In this document: positions 7,671 to 17,572 of the stretch, in pieces
Layout of the letters: each line of letters begins with the position of its first letter
Position numbering within the stretch: position 1 is the first letter of the stretch
From: Paenibacillus woosongensis
GTDB lineage: Bacteria > Bacillota > Bacilli > Paenibacillales > Paenibacillaceae
Reading direction: 5' to 3'
Length of the DNA stretch: 64,000 nucleotides
NCBI RefSeq assembly: GCF_009725165.1
Contig: NZ_WNZW01000005.1
Span: 214,016-278,015 of the forward strand
Notes under the pieces: generated by a model
The model's input: only the letters and a program-made list of their open reading frames with translations
Told to the model about the DNA's origin: nothing
Database searches by the model: none
Translations under genes and position numbers: made by a program

Positions 7671-8936
7671 ATGAACGCAACGCAAATGATCAGCAAGGGG
7701 CTGCTCGGGGAACCTGCCCTGCTGCTCGGGTTAATCGCGTTTGTCGGATTGCTGCTGCAGAAGCAGCCGTTCCAAAGGCTGATCCACGGCACGATCAAGA
7801 CGATGCTCGGGTACACGTTACTGCAGATCGGGGCGAACGCCGCCGGGTCTTCCCTTTCCAATTTATCGGCAGTCATCCAGAAGGGCTTCCAAATTATCGG
7901 CATCATTCCTCATAATGAGACGATCACCGCGCTGGCGCAAATCAATTATGGCGAGGAAATTGCGCTCATCATGCTGGTCGGCATGATCGTCCACCTGATG
8001 ATCGCCCGTTTTACGCGGATCAAATATATTTTTCTGACCGGGCACCATATGCTGTTCATGGCTTCGCTGCTGGCGGGGGTGCTGGTATCGATGTCGATGC
8101 CGCTGTGGCAGGTGATGGTCGGCGGGGGGATCGTGCTGGCCTTCAGCATGTCGTTTGCTCCGCTGATTACGCAGCCGTATGTGCGGCGGGTCACGGGGAA
8201 CGATGATTTTGCGATGGGGCATTTCAACAGCGTCGGCTATGTGCTGAGCGGGTTCGTCGCTTCCTGGTTCAAAAAAGGGCCGGAGCCGCCGGAGTCGAAG
8301 GGGCTGCAGAAGCTGCGCTCTTTTTTCCAGGATCATATGGTCGTCATTACGGTGTTTACGTTCGTGCTGTTCCTCTTCTCGGGATTATTCATCTCGCCTG
8401 GCGGGATTGAGGAAATGTTCTCGGGACGGCATATTCTGGTCGTGTCCTTGATCCAGGCGACCTGGTTCGCGGGAGGCTGCTACGTGATTCTGGCAGGGGT
8501 TCGCATGCTGCTGTCTGAAATCGTGCCTGCCTTCAAAGGGATTGCCGACCGGGTCGTGCCGGGCGCGATTCCTGCGCTGGATTGTCCGGTGCTGTTCAAG
8601 TTCTCGCCATTTGCGGCGATGATCGGATTCCTGCTCAGCTTCACCGGAGGGCTGGCGGCGATGGTCGTGCTGCTGCAGGTGCAGTATACCGTCATTATTC
8701 CCGGGGTGATCCCGCATTTCTTCTCGGGCGGGGCAGCGGGCGTCATCGCCTATAAAATCGGCGGGCGCAAGGGGCTGATCGTATCGTCGTTAATCCACGG
8801 GTTTGCGATTACGATGCTGCCGACTGTGCTGATTCCGTTGTTGTCGAATCTTGGCTATTTGCGCGCGACTTTTGCCGACAGCGATTTCTCGGTCATCGGG
8901 GTGCTCGTGCATGAGCTGTTCAGCTGGTTCAAGTGA
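7671..8936 (+). CDS. PTS ascorbate-type EIIC permease (UlaA/SgaT-like)
   Basis: 421 residues with about ten hydrophobic segments across the whole length. The central region shows AMGHFNSVGYVLSGFV and the later region PALDCPVLFKFSPFAAMIGFLLSF, which match the UlaA/SgaT permease family. It would transport L-ascorbate or a related sugar acid with phosphorylation by the EIIB. ATG at 7671 is chosen over 7665 because GCGGGGGA sits 7 bases before it. The gene ends the operon and is followed by a strong terminator. Actual substrate unknown. Confidence 0.88.
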   Translation: MNATQMISKGLLGEPALLLGLIAFVGLLLQKQPFQRLIHGTIKTMLGYTLLQIGANAAGSSLSNLSAVIQKGFQIIGIIPHNETITALAQINYGEEIALIMLVGMIVHLMIARFTRIKYIFLTGHHMLFMASLLAGVLVSMSMPLWQVMVGGGIVLAFSMSFAPLITQPYVRRVTGNDDFAMGHFNSVGYVLSGFVASWFKKGPEPPESKGLQKLRSFFQDHMVVITVFTFVLFLFSGLFISPGGIEEMFSGRHILVVSLIQATWFAGGCYVILAGVRMLLSEIVPAFKGIADRVVPGAIPALDCPVLFKFSPFAAMIGFLLSFTGGLAAMVVLLQVQYTVIIPGVIPHFFSGGAAGVIAYKIGGRKGLIVSSLIHGFAITMLPTVLIPLLSNLGYLRATFADSDFSVIGVLVHELFSWFK

Positions 8937-8961
8937 CGGCAGATCAAGGGCGGTCATCAGG

Positions 8962-9006
8962 AAGCCTGATTCCATCCTCTCAGGAGGGTTGGAGTCAGGC
9001 TTTTTT
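8962..9006 (+). terminator. Rho-independent terminator of the PTS operon
   Basis: AAGCCTGA-TTCCA pairs with TTGGA-GTCAGGCTT around a CCTC/GGAG inner stem, followed by a T run. It is 25 bp beyond the EIIC stop. Confidence 0.9.
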
Positions 9007-9109
9007 GGTGTCTATTTTTTTGCCGGAAGAAGTGGCAGAGACTTGGACTCACAGTGTTGTAAGCGCAACCAATATAATAGAGCCATAAAGGACAAAGGGG
9101 GATTCACAA

Positions 9110-10183
9110 ATGGGTATGAAAAAATGGATGAGCTCGATCACCGCGCTGACGATGGCTGCTATGCTCTTCACGGGCTGCGGATCTGCAGGCGGCAACAATG
9201 CCGCACCTGCGAATAACGGAGGCGGGGACGCCGCTCCGGCGAAGCCGCAAGGCAAGCTGACCGTATATGTCGGATTCCAGGAAGACCACGCGGTGGCTGC
9301 GATCAAGAAGTTCACAGAAGATACAGGCATTGAGGCCAGCATGATCCGGATGTCCGGAGGCGAAATTCTCGCAAAGGTCCGGGCGGAGCAGGGCAACCCG
9401 CAAGCTGACGTGTGGTACGGCGGGCCAGCGGACACGTTCGTACAAGCGACAGCAGAAGGACTGCTGCAGCCGTATATATCGCCGATCGCCGAGAAGGTCG
9501 ACGCGAAGTATAAAGATCCGGACGGCAACTGGACGGGCATCTATGTAGGGGCGCTTGGTTTTGCTTCCAATAAGGAGTTTTTGGCGAAAAAAGGCCTGGA
9601 AGCTCCAAAGACATGGGAAGACCTGCTTAATCCGGCGTTTAAAGGCGAAATCGTCATGGCGGACCCTGCTTCCTCCGGTACGGCTTATACGGCGATGTAT
9701 ACCGTGCTGAAGGTGATGGGCAGCGAAGAGAAGGGCTTCGAGTATCTCAGCAAGCTGCATCCGCAAATCCAGCAGTATACGACCAGCGGCTCCGCTCCAG
9801 GACGGATGGTTGGTATGGGTGAGGCTGGCGTAGGCGTTCTGTTCGCGCATGACGTCATCAAGTATCAGGAGGAAGGCTTCGACAGTCTGGAGCTGACGAT
9901 TCCTGAAGACGGAACAGGCTACGAGACAGGCGCGATCGGCATTATCAAAAATACGAAAAACGAAGAGCTTGCACAGAAGTTCGTGGACTGGGCATTGTCT
10001 CCGGCAGGCCAAGAGGTCGGCAAAACTGTAGGCAGCTACCAGAACCTGACGAATCCAGATGCGGTAGGCCCAGAGAAGGCTGTGAAGCTGTCCGATATCA
10101 ACACGATCGACTATGACGTCGTGGAAGCGGGTAAAGAGCGTCAACGCTTAATCGACAAATGGAGTGTCGAGGTTAAGAAATAA
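9110..10183 (+). CDS. ABC transporter substrate-binding lipoprotein (Fe3+/sugar-phosphate AfuA type)
   Basis: 357 residues. The signal peptide ends in the lipobox LFTGCGSAG, so the protein is membrane-anchored outside. The mature domain begins LTVYVGFQEDHAVAAI and includes GGPADTFVQA, ASSGTAYTAMY and YTTSGSAPGRMVGMGEAGVGVLFAHD, as in the SBP_bac_6/AfuA-FbpA group. Some members bind ferric iron. Others, such as Actinobacillus AfuA (from established work), bind hexose phosphates. The paired tyrosines typical of FbpA are not evident, so I do not choose iron. It heads an operon with a permease, an ATPase and a second binding protein. The start has GGGGGA at correct spacing. Confidence 0.82.
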   Translation: MGMKKWMSSITALTMAAMLFTGCGSAGGNNAAPANNGGGDAAPAKPQGKLTVYVGFQEDHAVAAIKKFTEDTGIEASMIRMSGGEILAKVRAEQGNPQADVWYGGPADTFVQATAEGLLQPYISPIAEKVDAKYKDPDGNWTGIYVGALGFASNKEFLAKKGLEAPKTWEDLLNPAFKGEIVMADPASSGTAYTAMYTVLKVMGSEEKGFEYLSKLHPQIQQYTTSGSAPGRMVGMGEAGVGVLFAHDVIKYQEEGFDSLELTIPEDGTGYETGAIGIIKNTKNEELAQKFVDWALSPAGQEVGKTVGSYQNLTNPDAVGPEKAVKLSDINTIDYDVVEAGKERQRLIDKWSVEVKK

Positions 10184-10218
10184 CTATCAGTTTGATATTC
10201 AGAGAGGAGAGAGCTTGA

Positions 10219-11874
10219 ATGAGCGCCATGTTCAAGAGATTCAAGCGCGAGCCGCTCCTGCCGATTCTCATCGTGTTGGTCATGCTCTGCTTACTCGTAT
10301 TTATCGTCTATCCCTTATTCCAAATTGCAAAATCCAGCTTCGTCGGGTCCACCGGCGAAGTTGGCTTAGAGGGGTATCAGAGAGTGCTGTCCGGGGGCGG
10401 GTTGTTCCACGCCCTGGTCAACTCCCTGGTGCTGGCCGTCCTGACGGCGACGTTGTCCACGGCAATTGCGTATGTTTTTGCCTATACGTTTGCTTATGTA
10501 AAGGTACCGTTCAAAAAGCTTTTTAACGGCATTGCCATTCTGCCGGTCATTTCACCGCCGTTTGTCATTGCCCTATCCGCCATGCTGCTTCTCGGGAAGC
10601 AGGGGCTGATCACCAAGAATTTGCTCGGACTTGAAAATGCGAATATTTACGGGCTGCATGGCCTGGTTCTCGTTCAGACGCTATCTTTTTTCCCGATTGC
10701 CTTCCTGACGCTGTCCGGGCTGCTGCGTTCCATTAGCCCTTCTCTGGAAGAGGCCAGCCAGAACATGGGGGCCAGCCGGCTGAAGACGTTCCTTAGCGTC
10801 ACGCTGCCGCTGTCCGTGCCGGGCATCGCCAACGCGTTCCTGCTCGTATTCGTTCAATCGCTGGCTGACTTCGGGAACCCGATGACGATCGGGGGGAACT
10901 ACTCCACCGTTGCTAGAGAGATCTACTTGCAGGCGGTCGGAAGCTATAACTTGCAGGCCGGTGCTGCTTTGGCCATGGTACTGCTGACGGTCACGATTAT
11001 CGTCTATATTTTGCAAAACTTCTGGGTTGGCAAGAAAAGCTATGTTACTGTAACGGGCAAGCCTACCGGACAGCGGAGAATGATTGAGTCCGGGGCTATT
11101 AAACATGGATTATTCACATTTTGTATGATCATGTCGCTTACTGTTATCGCGTTCTATGCCCTCGTACCGATCGGTTCGTTCATCAAGCTGTGGGGCATTA
11201 ACAACAGCCTGACGCTGGATCATTACAAATATGTATTCTCTATAGGACAGAAGGCGGTTAAGGATACGCTGATGCTCGCCATTGTCGCGACACCGATCGC
11301 GGGATTGCTGGGGATGATCATCGCTTTCCTGATCGTCCGCAAACGTTTCTTTGGTAAAAAAGCTTTGGAAATCATCAGCATGCTGTCGATTGCGGTGCCA
11401 GGTACGGTCATCGGGATCGGGTATATTCTCGCTTTCAACAAAGCGCCATTAGCGCTGACCGGCACAGGGATCATTATCGTCGCCGCGTTCGTTGTACGCT
11501 CCATGCCGGTGGGTATTCGCTCCGGGGTGGCGGCTCTGCAGCAGATCGATCCGAGCATCGAGGAGGCCGCGACGAATCTGGGGGCGAGTGGCTCTAAAGT
11601 GTTCACGAGTGTCGTGCTGCCGCTGATCAAATCCGCCTTCTTCAGTGGTCTCGTAAACAGCTTCGTCAAGAGTATGACCGCGATGAGCGCCGTTATTTTC
11701 CTCATCTCGGCCAAATACAACCTCATTACCGCGTCGATTCTGGCGCAGGTCGAGGCGGGCCGGATCGGCGTCGCCAGCGCCTATTGTACGATCCTGATCC
11801 TGATCATGGTCGTGGCGCTCATCTTGTTAAACTTGCTTGTGAAATGGATGGGCGGCAAAGAGCGGTCTGCTTGA
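10219..11874 (+). CDS. ABC transporter permease, fused double-domain (FbpB/AfuB type)
   Basis: 551 residues with about twelve membrane segments. Two copies of the inner-membrane permease domain are present, each with an EAA-type loop: LEEASQNMGASRLKTFLSVTLP in the first half and IEEAATNLGASGSKVFTSVVLP in the second. Each loop contacts one ATPase subunit, so this single chain can form the whole membrane channel, as in FbpB-like importers. GAGAGGAGAGAG precedes the ATG. It follows the first binding protein by 35 bp. Confidence 0.9.
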   Translation: MSAMFKRFKREPLLPILIVLVMLCLLVFIVYPLFQIAKSSFVGSTGEVGLEGYQRVLSGGGLFHALVNSLVLAVLTATLSTAIAYVFAYTFAYVKVPFKKLFNGIAILPVISPPFVIALSAMLLLGKQGLITKNLLGLENANIYGLHGLVLVQTLSFFPIAFLTLSGLLRSISPSLEEASQNMGASRLKTFLSVTLPLSVPGIANAFLLVFVQSLADFGNPMTIGGNYSTVAREIYLQAVGSYNLQAGAALAMVLLTVTIIVYILQNFWVGKKSYVTVTGKPTGQRRMIESGAIKHGLFTFCMIMSLTVIAFYALVPIGSFIKLWGINNSLTLDHYKYVFSIGQKAVKDTLMLAIVATPIAGLLGMIIAFLIVRKRFFGKKALEIISMLSIAVPGTVIGIGYILAFNKAPLALTGTGIIIVAAFVVRSMPVGIRSGVAALQQIDPSIEEAATNLGASGSKVFTSVVLPLIKSAFFSGLVNSFVKSMTAMSAVIFLISAKYNLITASILAQVEAGRIGVASAYCTILILIMVVALILLNLLVKWMGGKERSA

Positions 11875-11979
11875 TGAGTGGAGGGTTAGGGGGAGGGGTG
11901 AACACTCGGCCCCTTATCCTTACTTCGCGGCTATGCTCGCCATTGCCGGTTGGGTTCATCCTTAAGGAGGTATGTTAAT

Positions 11980-13041
<1,062 letters not shown>

Positions 13042-13095
13042 CTTCAGCCTGCATCCAGAATCGTTGACATCATGCCACAGAAAGAAGGGGATTGC

Positions 13096-14124
13096 ATGAA
13101 AAAAATAGCCATAGGCGGTTTGCTGCTCTCCCTGCTGATGTCATTATTTCTATCCGCCTGCGGCAAGGAGAGTTCGGGAACGCTGACCGTGTATGCCGGA
13201 CTGTATGAAGACCATGCGATTAAGGCGATGGAGACCTTTCAGAAGCAAACCGGGATCAAGGTGAATTACGTGCGCATGTCGAACGGAGAGATTTTGTCGA
13301 GAATTCGGGCAGAGCGCAACTCACCTAAGGCCAGCATCTGGTTTGGCGGTCCGGCAGATACGTTCATCCAGGCCAAGACGGAAGGTCTGCTGGAGCCGTA
13401 TGTTTCTAAAAATGTCGAAGCCATCCCTCAGGAATATCGCGATTCGGAAGGGTATTGGACCGGCATTTACGTAGGCTCGATTGCCTTCGTCTCTAACAAA
13501 ACCTGGCTGCAGGAGGTGGGGCTGCAGGCTCCGCAGTCGTGGCAGGATCTGCTGAAGCCGGAATACCGGGGCATGATCTCCATGGCGGATCCCCGTTCCT
13601 CGGGGACAGCCTACACCACGTTGGCTACGCTGGTGCAGTTGTTCGGCGAAGGCGAGGCTTTTGACTACTTGCGCCAGCTGCATCAGCAAAATGTCATCTA
13701 CACCACCTCCGGCAGCGTTCCCGGACGTACCGTAGGTATGGGAGAAGTCGGGACCGCCGTCATGTTCTCCCATGATGCGCTGAAGTTCTACAAAGAAGGC
13801 TTCCAAAACCTCATCATCGGCTTCCCAACCGAAGGCACCGGCTACGAGATCGGCGCCGTCGGCATCATCAAGGGCGGCCCGCATCAGGAGGAAGCCCGCC
13901 AATTCGTCGACTGGGCACTGACCAAGCAAGCTCAGGAGCTCGGCAAGCAGGTCGGCAACTACCAGCAGCTCACCAACCGCGACGCCATCGCGCCCGAGGA
14001 AGCGATCCCGCTGGAGAAGCTGAACGTCATCCCCTACGACCTCGACTGGGCCGGCCAAAACCGCGAGCGGTTGATTAATAAGTGGACGACCGAGGTGCTG
14101 GGAGTGGGTAAGGGGAAGGATTGA
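13096..14124 (+). CDS. Second ABC substrate-binding lipoprotein, paralogue of the 9110 gene
   Basis: 342 residues from MKKIAIGGLLLS, with lipobox LFLSACGKES. It shares LTVYAGLYEDHAI, GGPADTFIQAKTEGLLEPY and YTTSGSVPGRTVGMGEVGTAVMFSHD with the protein at 9110, so the two are clear paralogues from the same operon. The start has GAAGGGGATTG; an ATG at 13072 is poorer. Two receptors for one ABC channel could widen substrate range or affinity. The operon ends in the terminator at 14166-14203. Confidence 0.85.
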   Translation: MKKIAIGGLLLSLLMSLFLSACGKESSGTLTVYAGLYEDHAIKAMETFQKQTGIKVNYVRMSNGEILSRIRAERNSPKASIWFGGPADTFIQAKTEGLLEPYVSKNVEAIPQEYRDSEGYWTGIYVGSIAFVSNKTWLQEVGLQAPQSWQDLLKPEYRGMISMADPRSSGTAYTTLATLVQLFGEGEAFDYLRQLHQQNVIYTTSGSVPGRTVGMGEVGTAVMFSHDALKFYKEGFQNLIIGFPTEGTGYEIGAVGIIKGGPHQEEARQFVDWALTKQAQELGKQVGNYQQLTNRDAIAPEEAIPLEKLNVIPYDLDWAGQNRERLINKWTTEVLGVGKGKD

Positions 14125-14165
14125 GGGAAGTTTTTGGGTGAGTGAGGATATGGTGAGGAGAATGC

Positions 14166-14245
14166 AAAGAGCTTAACTACAATGTTGTAGTTAGGCTCTT
14201 TTTGTCGTTTCCTTGATTTTACAAATGGGCTATAATCTTGGGTAA
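14166..14245. repeat. Terminator plus TATAAT-core repeat, copy A1
   Basis: The hairpin AAGAGC-TTAACTACAA / TTGTAGTTA-GGCTCTT ends in five T residues and terminates the ABC operon. It is followed by the shared core TCGTTTCC, TTTTACAAATGGGC, TATAATCTTGGG (TATAAT at 14231-14236). Four related copies lie at 24487, 27713, 36892 and 40389. This copy sits where base composition falls from GC-rich to AT-rich. Confidence 0.85.
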
Positions 14246-14325
14246 TGATGGAGGGTGTTGGGGGGAGATATACAAGCGATGGGAAGAAGGATGAAATTTT
14301 ATAGTATTCCGAAGAGCTTCAACAG

Positions 14326-14536
14326 CATATAACAAAATATTCATGCTACGGTTTCAAACGGAGCCTTGGAATGAAGGTTGTTTGGATATGATCTATAGGG
14401 CATTTAATTAATAATTCTTTTGGAATCTCAAGGTTCCGCCGTATAACACCAAATTCATGCAATGGGCCATGTCTTGGTATAAGGGCTTGATCTTCAACAC
14501 ATATATTGAACGTCGTAAATCGACGAAACATTATGT
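14326..14536. repeat. attC-like palindromic repeat C0 (possibly two nested left ends)
   Basis: GTATAAC at 14441-14447 and ATTATGT at 14530-14536 are near-complementary outer arms. ATTCATGC follows the left arm, and GTCGTAAAT precedes the right arm. A second left-type end, CATATAAC with ATTCATGC, lies at 14326-14345, so two elements may have merged. The interior resembles the repeats at 17387 and 25611 (GGGCCATGTCTTGGT versus GGGCTATGCTCTTGGT). The next gene starts about 25 bp after the right arm. Confidence 0.5.
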
Positions 14537-14561
14537 GAAACCTAGAAAAGGGGGAGTTAAC

Positions 14562-15440
14562 ATTAAAAAGTCATATAACCTATATTTAGTATTATCCTTA
14601 TCGTTTATTGTAATTATTTTAATTTCCTTTTTAGTGGGAATAAAATCTGAGATTATTTTTGGGTATTCAGTAGCAACTCTAATTTTTTCAGTAATTGATT
14701 TAATAATTGTAATACAAGAAGGTAGAGATAAAGTTTCTTCATTGAAGAGTGAAGATATTAATAATACATTAGATGAGTATGCGGGAACAGTTAATTCAGT
14801 TCTCGAAGGTGTAATAGATAACATCCAGGATGGAAAGAGGGAACTGGTCAATACTAGGAAAAAGTTTTATGAGAAATTATTAGCACAGCAACCAGTATTT
14901 AATTTGAAGAAGAAAAATGTAAAGAAGGCAATGAAGCCAGTCGAAAACATAAATGAGCTAAGTAGGGACCTGAATTTTCCCGATGGCTTTTTTGATAAAA
15001 TTACAAAAGATTTAAAAACATTTAACCCATTAAAGAAAGAAATACGAGCTAGTAAATTAGCATGGCTTTTCTCAATGATTGGATTGATTTTAGTGCTGGT
15101 TTCTCCATTTATACCTGAAGAAGCTTTTGTTTTTATTTTTGGTAAGAACTTTAGCTCTGCAGGAACATATCTTGTTTTATTAAGTTTATCAATTATTTTT
15201 TTAACAAGTTATTTTAGGAATAAATATGAGGAGCAGGTTATAGAACTTCAAAAGCTACAATATTCTTCTATCTTGGGTCAGTTTGAAAAAATAAAATTCC
15301 AAATGGAGTTCAGTATGAAAGACTTAAATGAGGCATTGAATGCGTCAGGTCAGGAATTTGAAGAAGTTATAGAATTGATAGCTTCAAGTGTTGAAAAAGT
15401 TAGGGAAACGAAAGAAGAAAAGAAATTAGGCCTCAAATAA
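14562..15440 (+). CDS. Unrecognised membrane protein with coiled coils, probable ATT start
   Basis: About 292 residues. Two membrane segments lie near the N-terminus (about 5-27 and 33-52), then a charged helical stretch, two more membrane segments (about 170-192 and 202-218), and a C-terminal charged coiled coil. The frame is open upstream to ATG 14457, but that runs through the repeat. A strong AAAGGGGGAG is spaced for ATT at 14562 (ATT AAA AAG), so a rare ATT start is likely. It is AT-rich and plus-strand like its neighbours. I recognise no family. The layout could suit a membrane sensor or effector, but that is speculation. Confidence 0.55.
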   Translation: MKKSYNLYLVLSLSFIVIILISFLVGIKSEIIFGYSVATLIFSVIDLIIVIQEGRDKVSSLKSEDINNTLDEYAGTVNSVLEGVIDNIQDGKRELVNTRKKFYEKLLAQQPVFNLKKKNVKKAMKPVENINELSRDLNFPDGFFDKITKDLKTFNPLKKEIRASKLAWLFSMIGLILVLVSPFIPEEAFVFIFGKNFSSAGTYLVLLSLSIIFLTSYFRNKYEEQVIELQKLQYSSILGQFEKIKFQMEFSMKDLNEALNASGQEFEEVIELIASSVEKVRETKEEKKLGLK

Positions 15441-15949
15441 CATAGTATTCAAGCAGTGGCCTGATAATTTTGATTTCGAAATTTAAGAGAGGTTACGCAT
15501 ATACAAGGAGAAAAAGGAAGGAAACATATTTTAGAAACAACAAAGAGACGGTTAGTAAGTAAGTGATTTTAGTGATTTCAGAGAAGGCAATTCTTCTCGA
15601 TAGGGAATAGATCCTTAAGGCAGTGAGGGATCGTAAACGTTATTCAAAATTTCTGAAAGAAGAATCAATATGCATGTTTTTAACGAAGGTACAAAAAGTG
15701 GGGAACTTTGATGGTTATAATTTGGGGAATTTAAAAATCATGGAGGAGAACAACTGTGATTAAGATGTAAACTTTAGTTTAAAAACGTGAACTTGTGTGT
15801 ATTTTAGCAGACATATCCGACTTTGCCGGACACCTTGAATACAGGAACGTATCCAGAAGGAAATACACAAAGAAAATAAATATGAGGGTAACTAATCGAA
15901 AAAAGATTTAGATTAGAAATGAAAATATATCTTTAAAATGGGGGATTTT
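15441..15949. other. Non-coding AT-rich gap with degenerate repeat end
   Basis: About 510 bp with no supported gene. Around 15823-15858 the sequence GAATACAGGAACGTATCC resembles the right end of the palindromic repeats (AAATACAAGAACGTTATC at 18375), preceded by a small CCGAC/GCCGG-type hairpin. This looks like a decayed copy. The rest shows only short broken frames. Confidence 0.45.
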
Positions 15950-16618
15950 ATGTTTTTAAGATATTTTGGGCATTTTGGTACATTTGCTTCCCTTATTGGT
16001 TTAGTGATTACTATAAAGCCAGAAGGCAAACTTACTAGTCCAGGCATGGTAGTGCTGATTTGTATATGTGTCTTATCATTAGTATTAGCTATATATGAGG
16101 AGATAAAGCTCTACAGAAGCAAAAAAGGGAAAGTATATAGTAGTAAGGAAAATGTTCGTAACTACATGTATAAGTGGATATCTCAAGAAGGGGTAACTTT
16201 CATATTTAGTAGAGATTTAAGCTGGGTTTCTGATGAGGAAATGAAAAACTTATTTAGGAATAAAGCAAGAAACCGAGAACTAAAATTATGTGTTGCCGAG
16301 TCGATTCCATTTGTTACAGAATTAGCGGATCTTGGAGCCGAGATATATACATATAAACAATTGGATTACACTTTAAAGACTAGATTTACCTTTGTGAAAG
16401 TTGGCAGAATTGATTGTAAGGTGGCAATAGGGAGAGAAGTAAAAGGAAGCCATTTTATCGAAGAATTTAAAGCAACAGATGAGCCAGTATTCTCTATTGC
16501 AAGTGATTTAATGGAAGTACTGTCAAGAGGTAATCGTTTAGTTAAAGGGGAAAGTAAGGATGAAAGCAAAACGAGTAATACAGAAAACAGAGGAACAGTT
16601 AGCTCAAGAATGGGATAA
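15950..16618 (+). CDS. Two-TM protein with C-terminal PLD-like or unknown soluble domain
   Basis: 222 residues. Two membrane helices (about 3-20 and 30-50) precede a cytoplasmic domain with ISQEGVTFIFSRDLSWV, AESIPFVTELADLGAEIY and SIASDLMEVLSR. The domain layout reminds me of degenerate phospholipase-D-like domains that lack HKD motifs; that link is tentative. Start 15950 has GGGGGA at good spacing; ATG 15938 is inside that site. The 3' end overlaps the following methyltransferase by 59 bp in another frame, so the two are translated as a pair. A short membrane anchor plus enzyme-like domain is common for phage-defence effectors, but this is inference. Confidence 0.6.
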   Translation: MFLRYFGHFGTFASLIGLVITIKPEGKLTSPGMVVLICICVLSLVLAIYEEIKLYRSKKGKVYSSKENVRNYMYKWISQEGVTFIFSRDLSWVSDEEMKNLFRNKARNRELKLCVAESIPFVTELADLGAEIYTYKQLDYTLKTRFTFVKVGRIDCKVAIGREVKGSHFIEEFKATDEPVFSIASDLMEVLSRGNRLVKGESKDESKTSNTENRGTVSSRMG

Positions 16619-17315
16619 TATAGCGCTCATTAGAGCAGAACAAATACAGAGCGAACAGGACTTAAGTTATAAATACATACTTTTACCAGGTATTCTTTCG
16701 TTAATTCCCAATAAGAGCTTTACAAATATTATTGATGTGGGATGTGGAAGTGGACATCTCACGCAAAAACTAACATGGAGGGGGAAAAATGTTACTGGTG
16801 TTGATCTGAGTGAAAAAAACATAAGTATTGCTCAAAATAAGTATTCTGAAAATAATATTAACTTTATTCATACCTCAATTGAAAGTTATGCAGAAACGAT
16901 CCCTAACGGACTCTATGATTTAGCTGTAGCTAATATGACATTAATGGATGTACCTTCATTAGAAAATGCGTTAGGAGCAGTATCTAGAATTTTATGTAAG
17001 AATGGTGAGTTTGTCTTTTCTATTACGCATCCTTGTTTTTGGCCATTCTATTGGAATTATTGGGATGAAGAATGGTTTGATTATAATAATGAGATTTTTA
17101 TTGAATCCTCTTTTAAAATATCTTTGAACTCAAATGAAGATATTGCAACAACGCATATACATAGACCGCTGGAGTACTATATTAGGACTTTAAAAAAATA
17201 TAATTTTCAAATTAATAAATTTGTAGAACCGTTGCCCACTCCTGACATTGAATCCTTATATCCAGAAAAGTGGAGATTCCCTCGTTTTTTATTAGTTCAT
17301 TGTACTACTTTATAA
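16560..17315 (+). CDS. Class I SAM-dependent methyltransferase
   Basis: 251 residues, cytoplasmic. Motif I IIDVGCGSGHLTQKL binds SAM. VTGVDLSEKNISIAQ carries the acidic residue for the ribose, and YDLAVANMTLMDVPSLENAL is the motif IV-V region of Methyltransf_11/25 proteins. The substrate is unknown. The long insertion ITHPCFWPFYWNYWDEEWFD is aromatic-rich. The gene starts inside the 3' end of the preceding two-TM gene (59-bp overlap), with AAAGGGGAAAG upstream, and is followed by a palindromic repeat. The overlapping pair may be a two-gene module. Confidence 0.85.
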   Translation: MKAKRVIQKTEEQLAQEWDNIALIRAEQIQSEQDLSYKYILLPGILSLIPNKSFTNIIDVGCGSGHLTQKLTWRGKNVTGVDLSEKNISIAQNKYSENNINFIHTSIESYAETIPNGLYDLAVANMTLMDVPSLENALGAVSRILCKNGEFVFSITHPCFWPFYWNYWDEEWFDYNNEIFIESSFKISLNSNEDIATTHIHRPLEYYIRTLKKYNFQINKFVEPLPTPDIESLYPEKWRFPRFLLVHCTTL

Positions 17316-17386
17316 TGAATTTATACGAAGTATAATTAGTTACGTTCAAAGTGATTAAAAAGTTTTTCTTAGAAATTGCTGCTATC

Positions 17387-17542
17387 CTATACCACTGTAT
17401 CTAGGCTGCGGGCTATGCTCTTGGTTTGCAAGAAGCAGAAGACAGAGAAGTGGGCTCAGCTCACACCCTGCAAGGCTAAGTCCGTCGGATACGGCGCGAT
17501 TCGCCTTAAGCCTCTCGGGCTCATAGATACAAAACGTTAGAC
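17387..17542. repeat. attC-like palindromic repeat C1
   Basis: GTATCTA (17397-17403) is the exact inverse of TAGATAC (17524-17530). Outside these lie a weak left arm CTATACC and a right arm GTTAGAC (17536-17542), which fits the integron core pattern GTTRRRY. The 147-bp repeat at 25611-25757 matches it along its length, for example TGCGGGCTA, GCAAGAAGCAG, GTCGGAT, TCTCGGG. The next gene starts 30 bp after the right arm. Confidence 0.7.
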
Positions 17543-17572
17543 AAAATAAACACAAAAGCAAGGTGAAGATTT

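Noticed and set aside
9104..10144. 346-codon minus-strand frame opposite the binding-protein gene
   Set aside because: Shadow of the lipoprotein gene; composition is that of an antisense frame.
14207..14245. TTTTACA...TATAAT core read as a standard sigma-A promoter
   Set aside because: TTTACA is only 7 bp from TATAAT, and the hexamer at 17 bp (TTTCCT type) is a poor -35. I list it as a repeat core, not a promoter.
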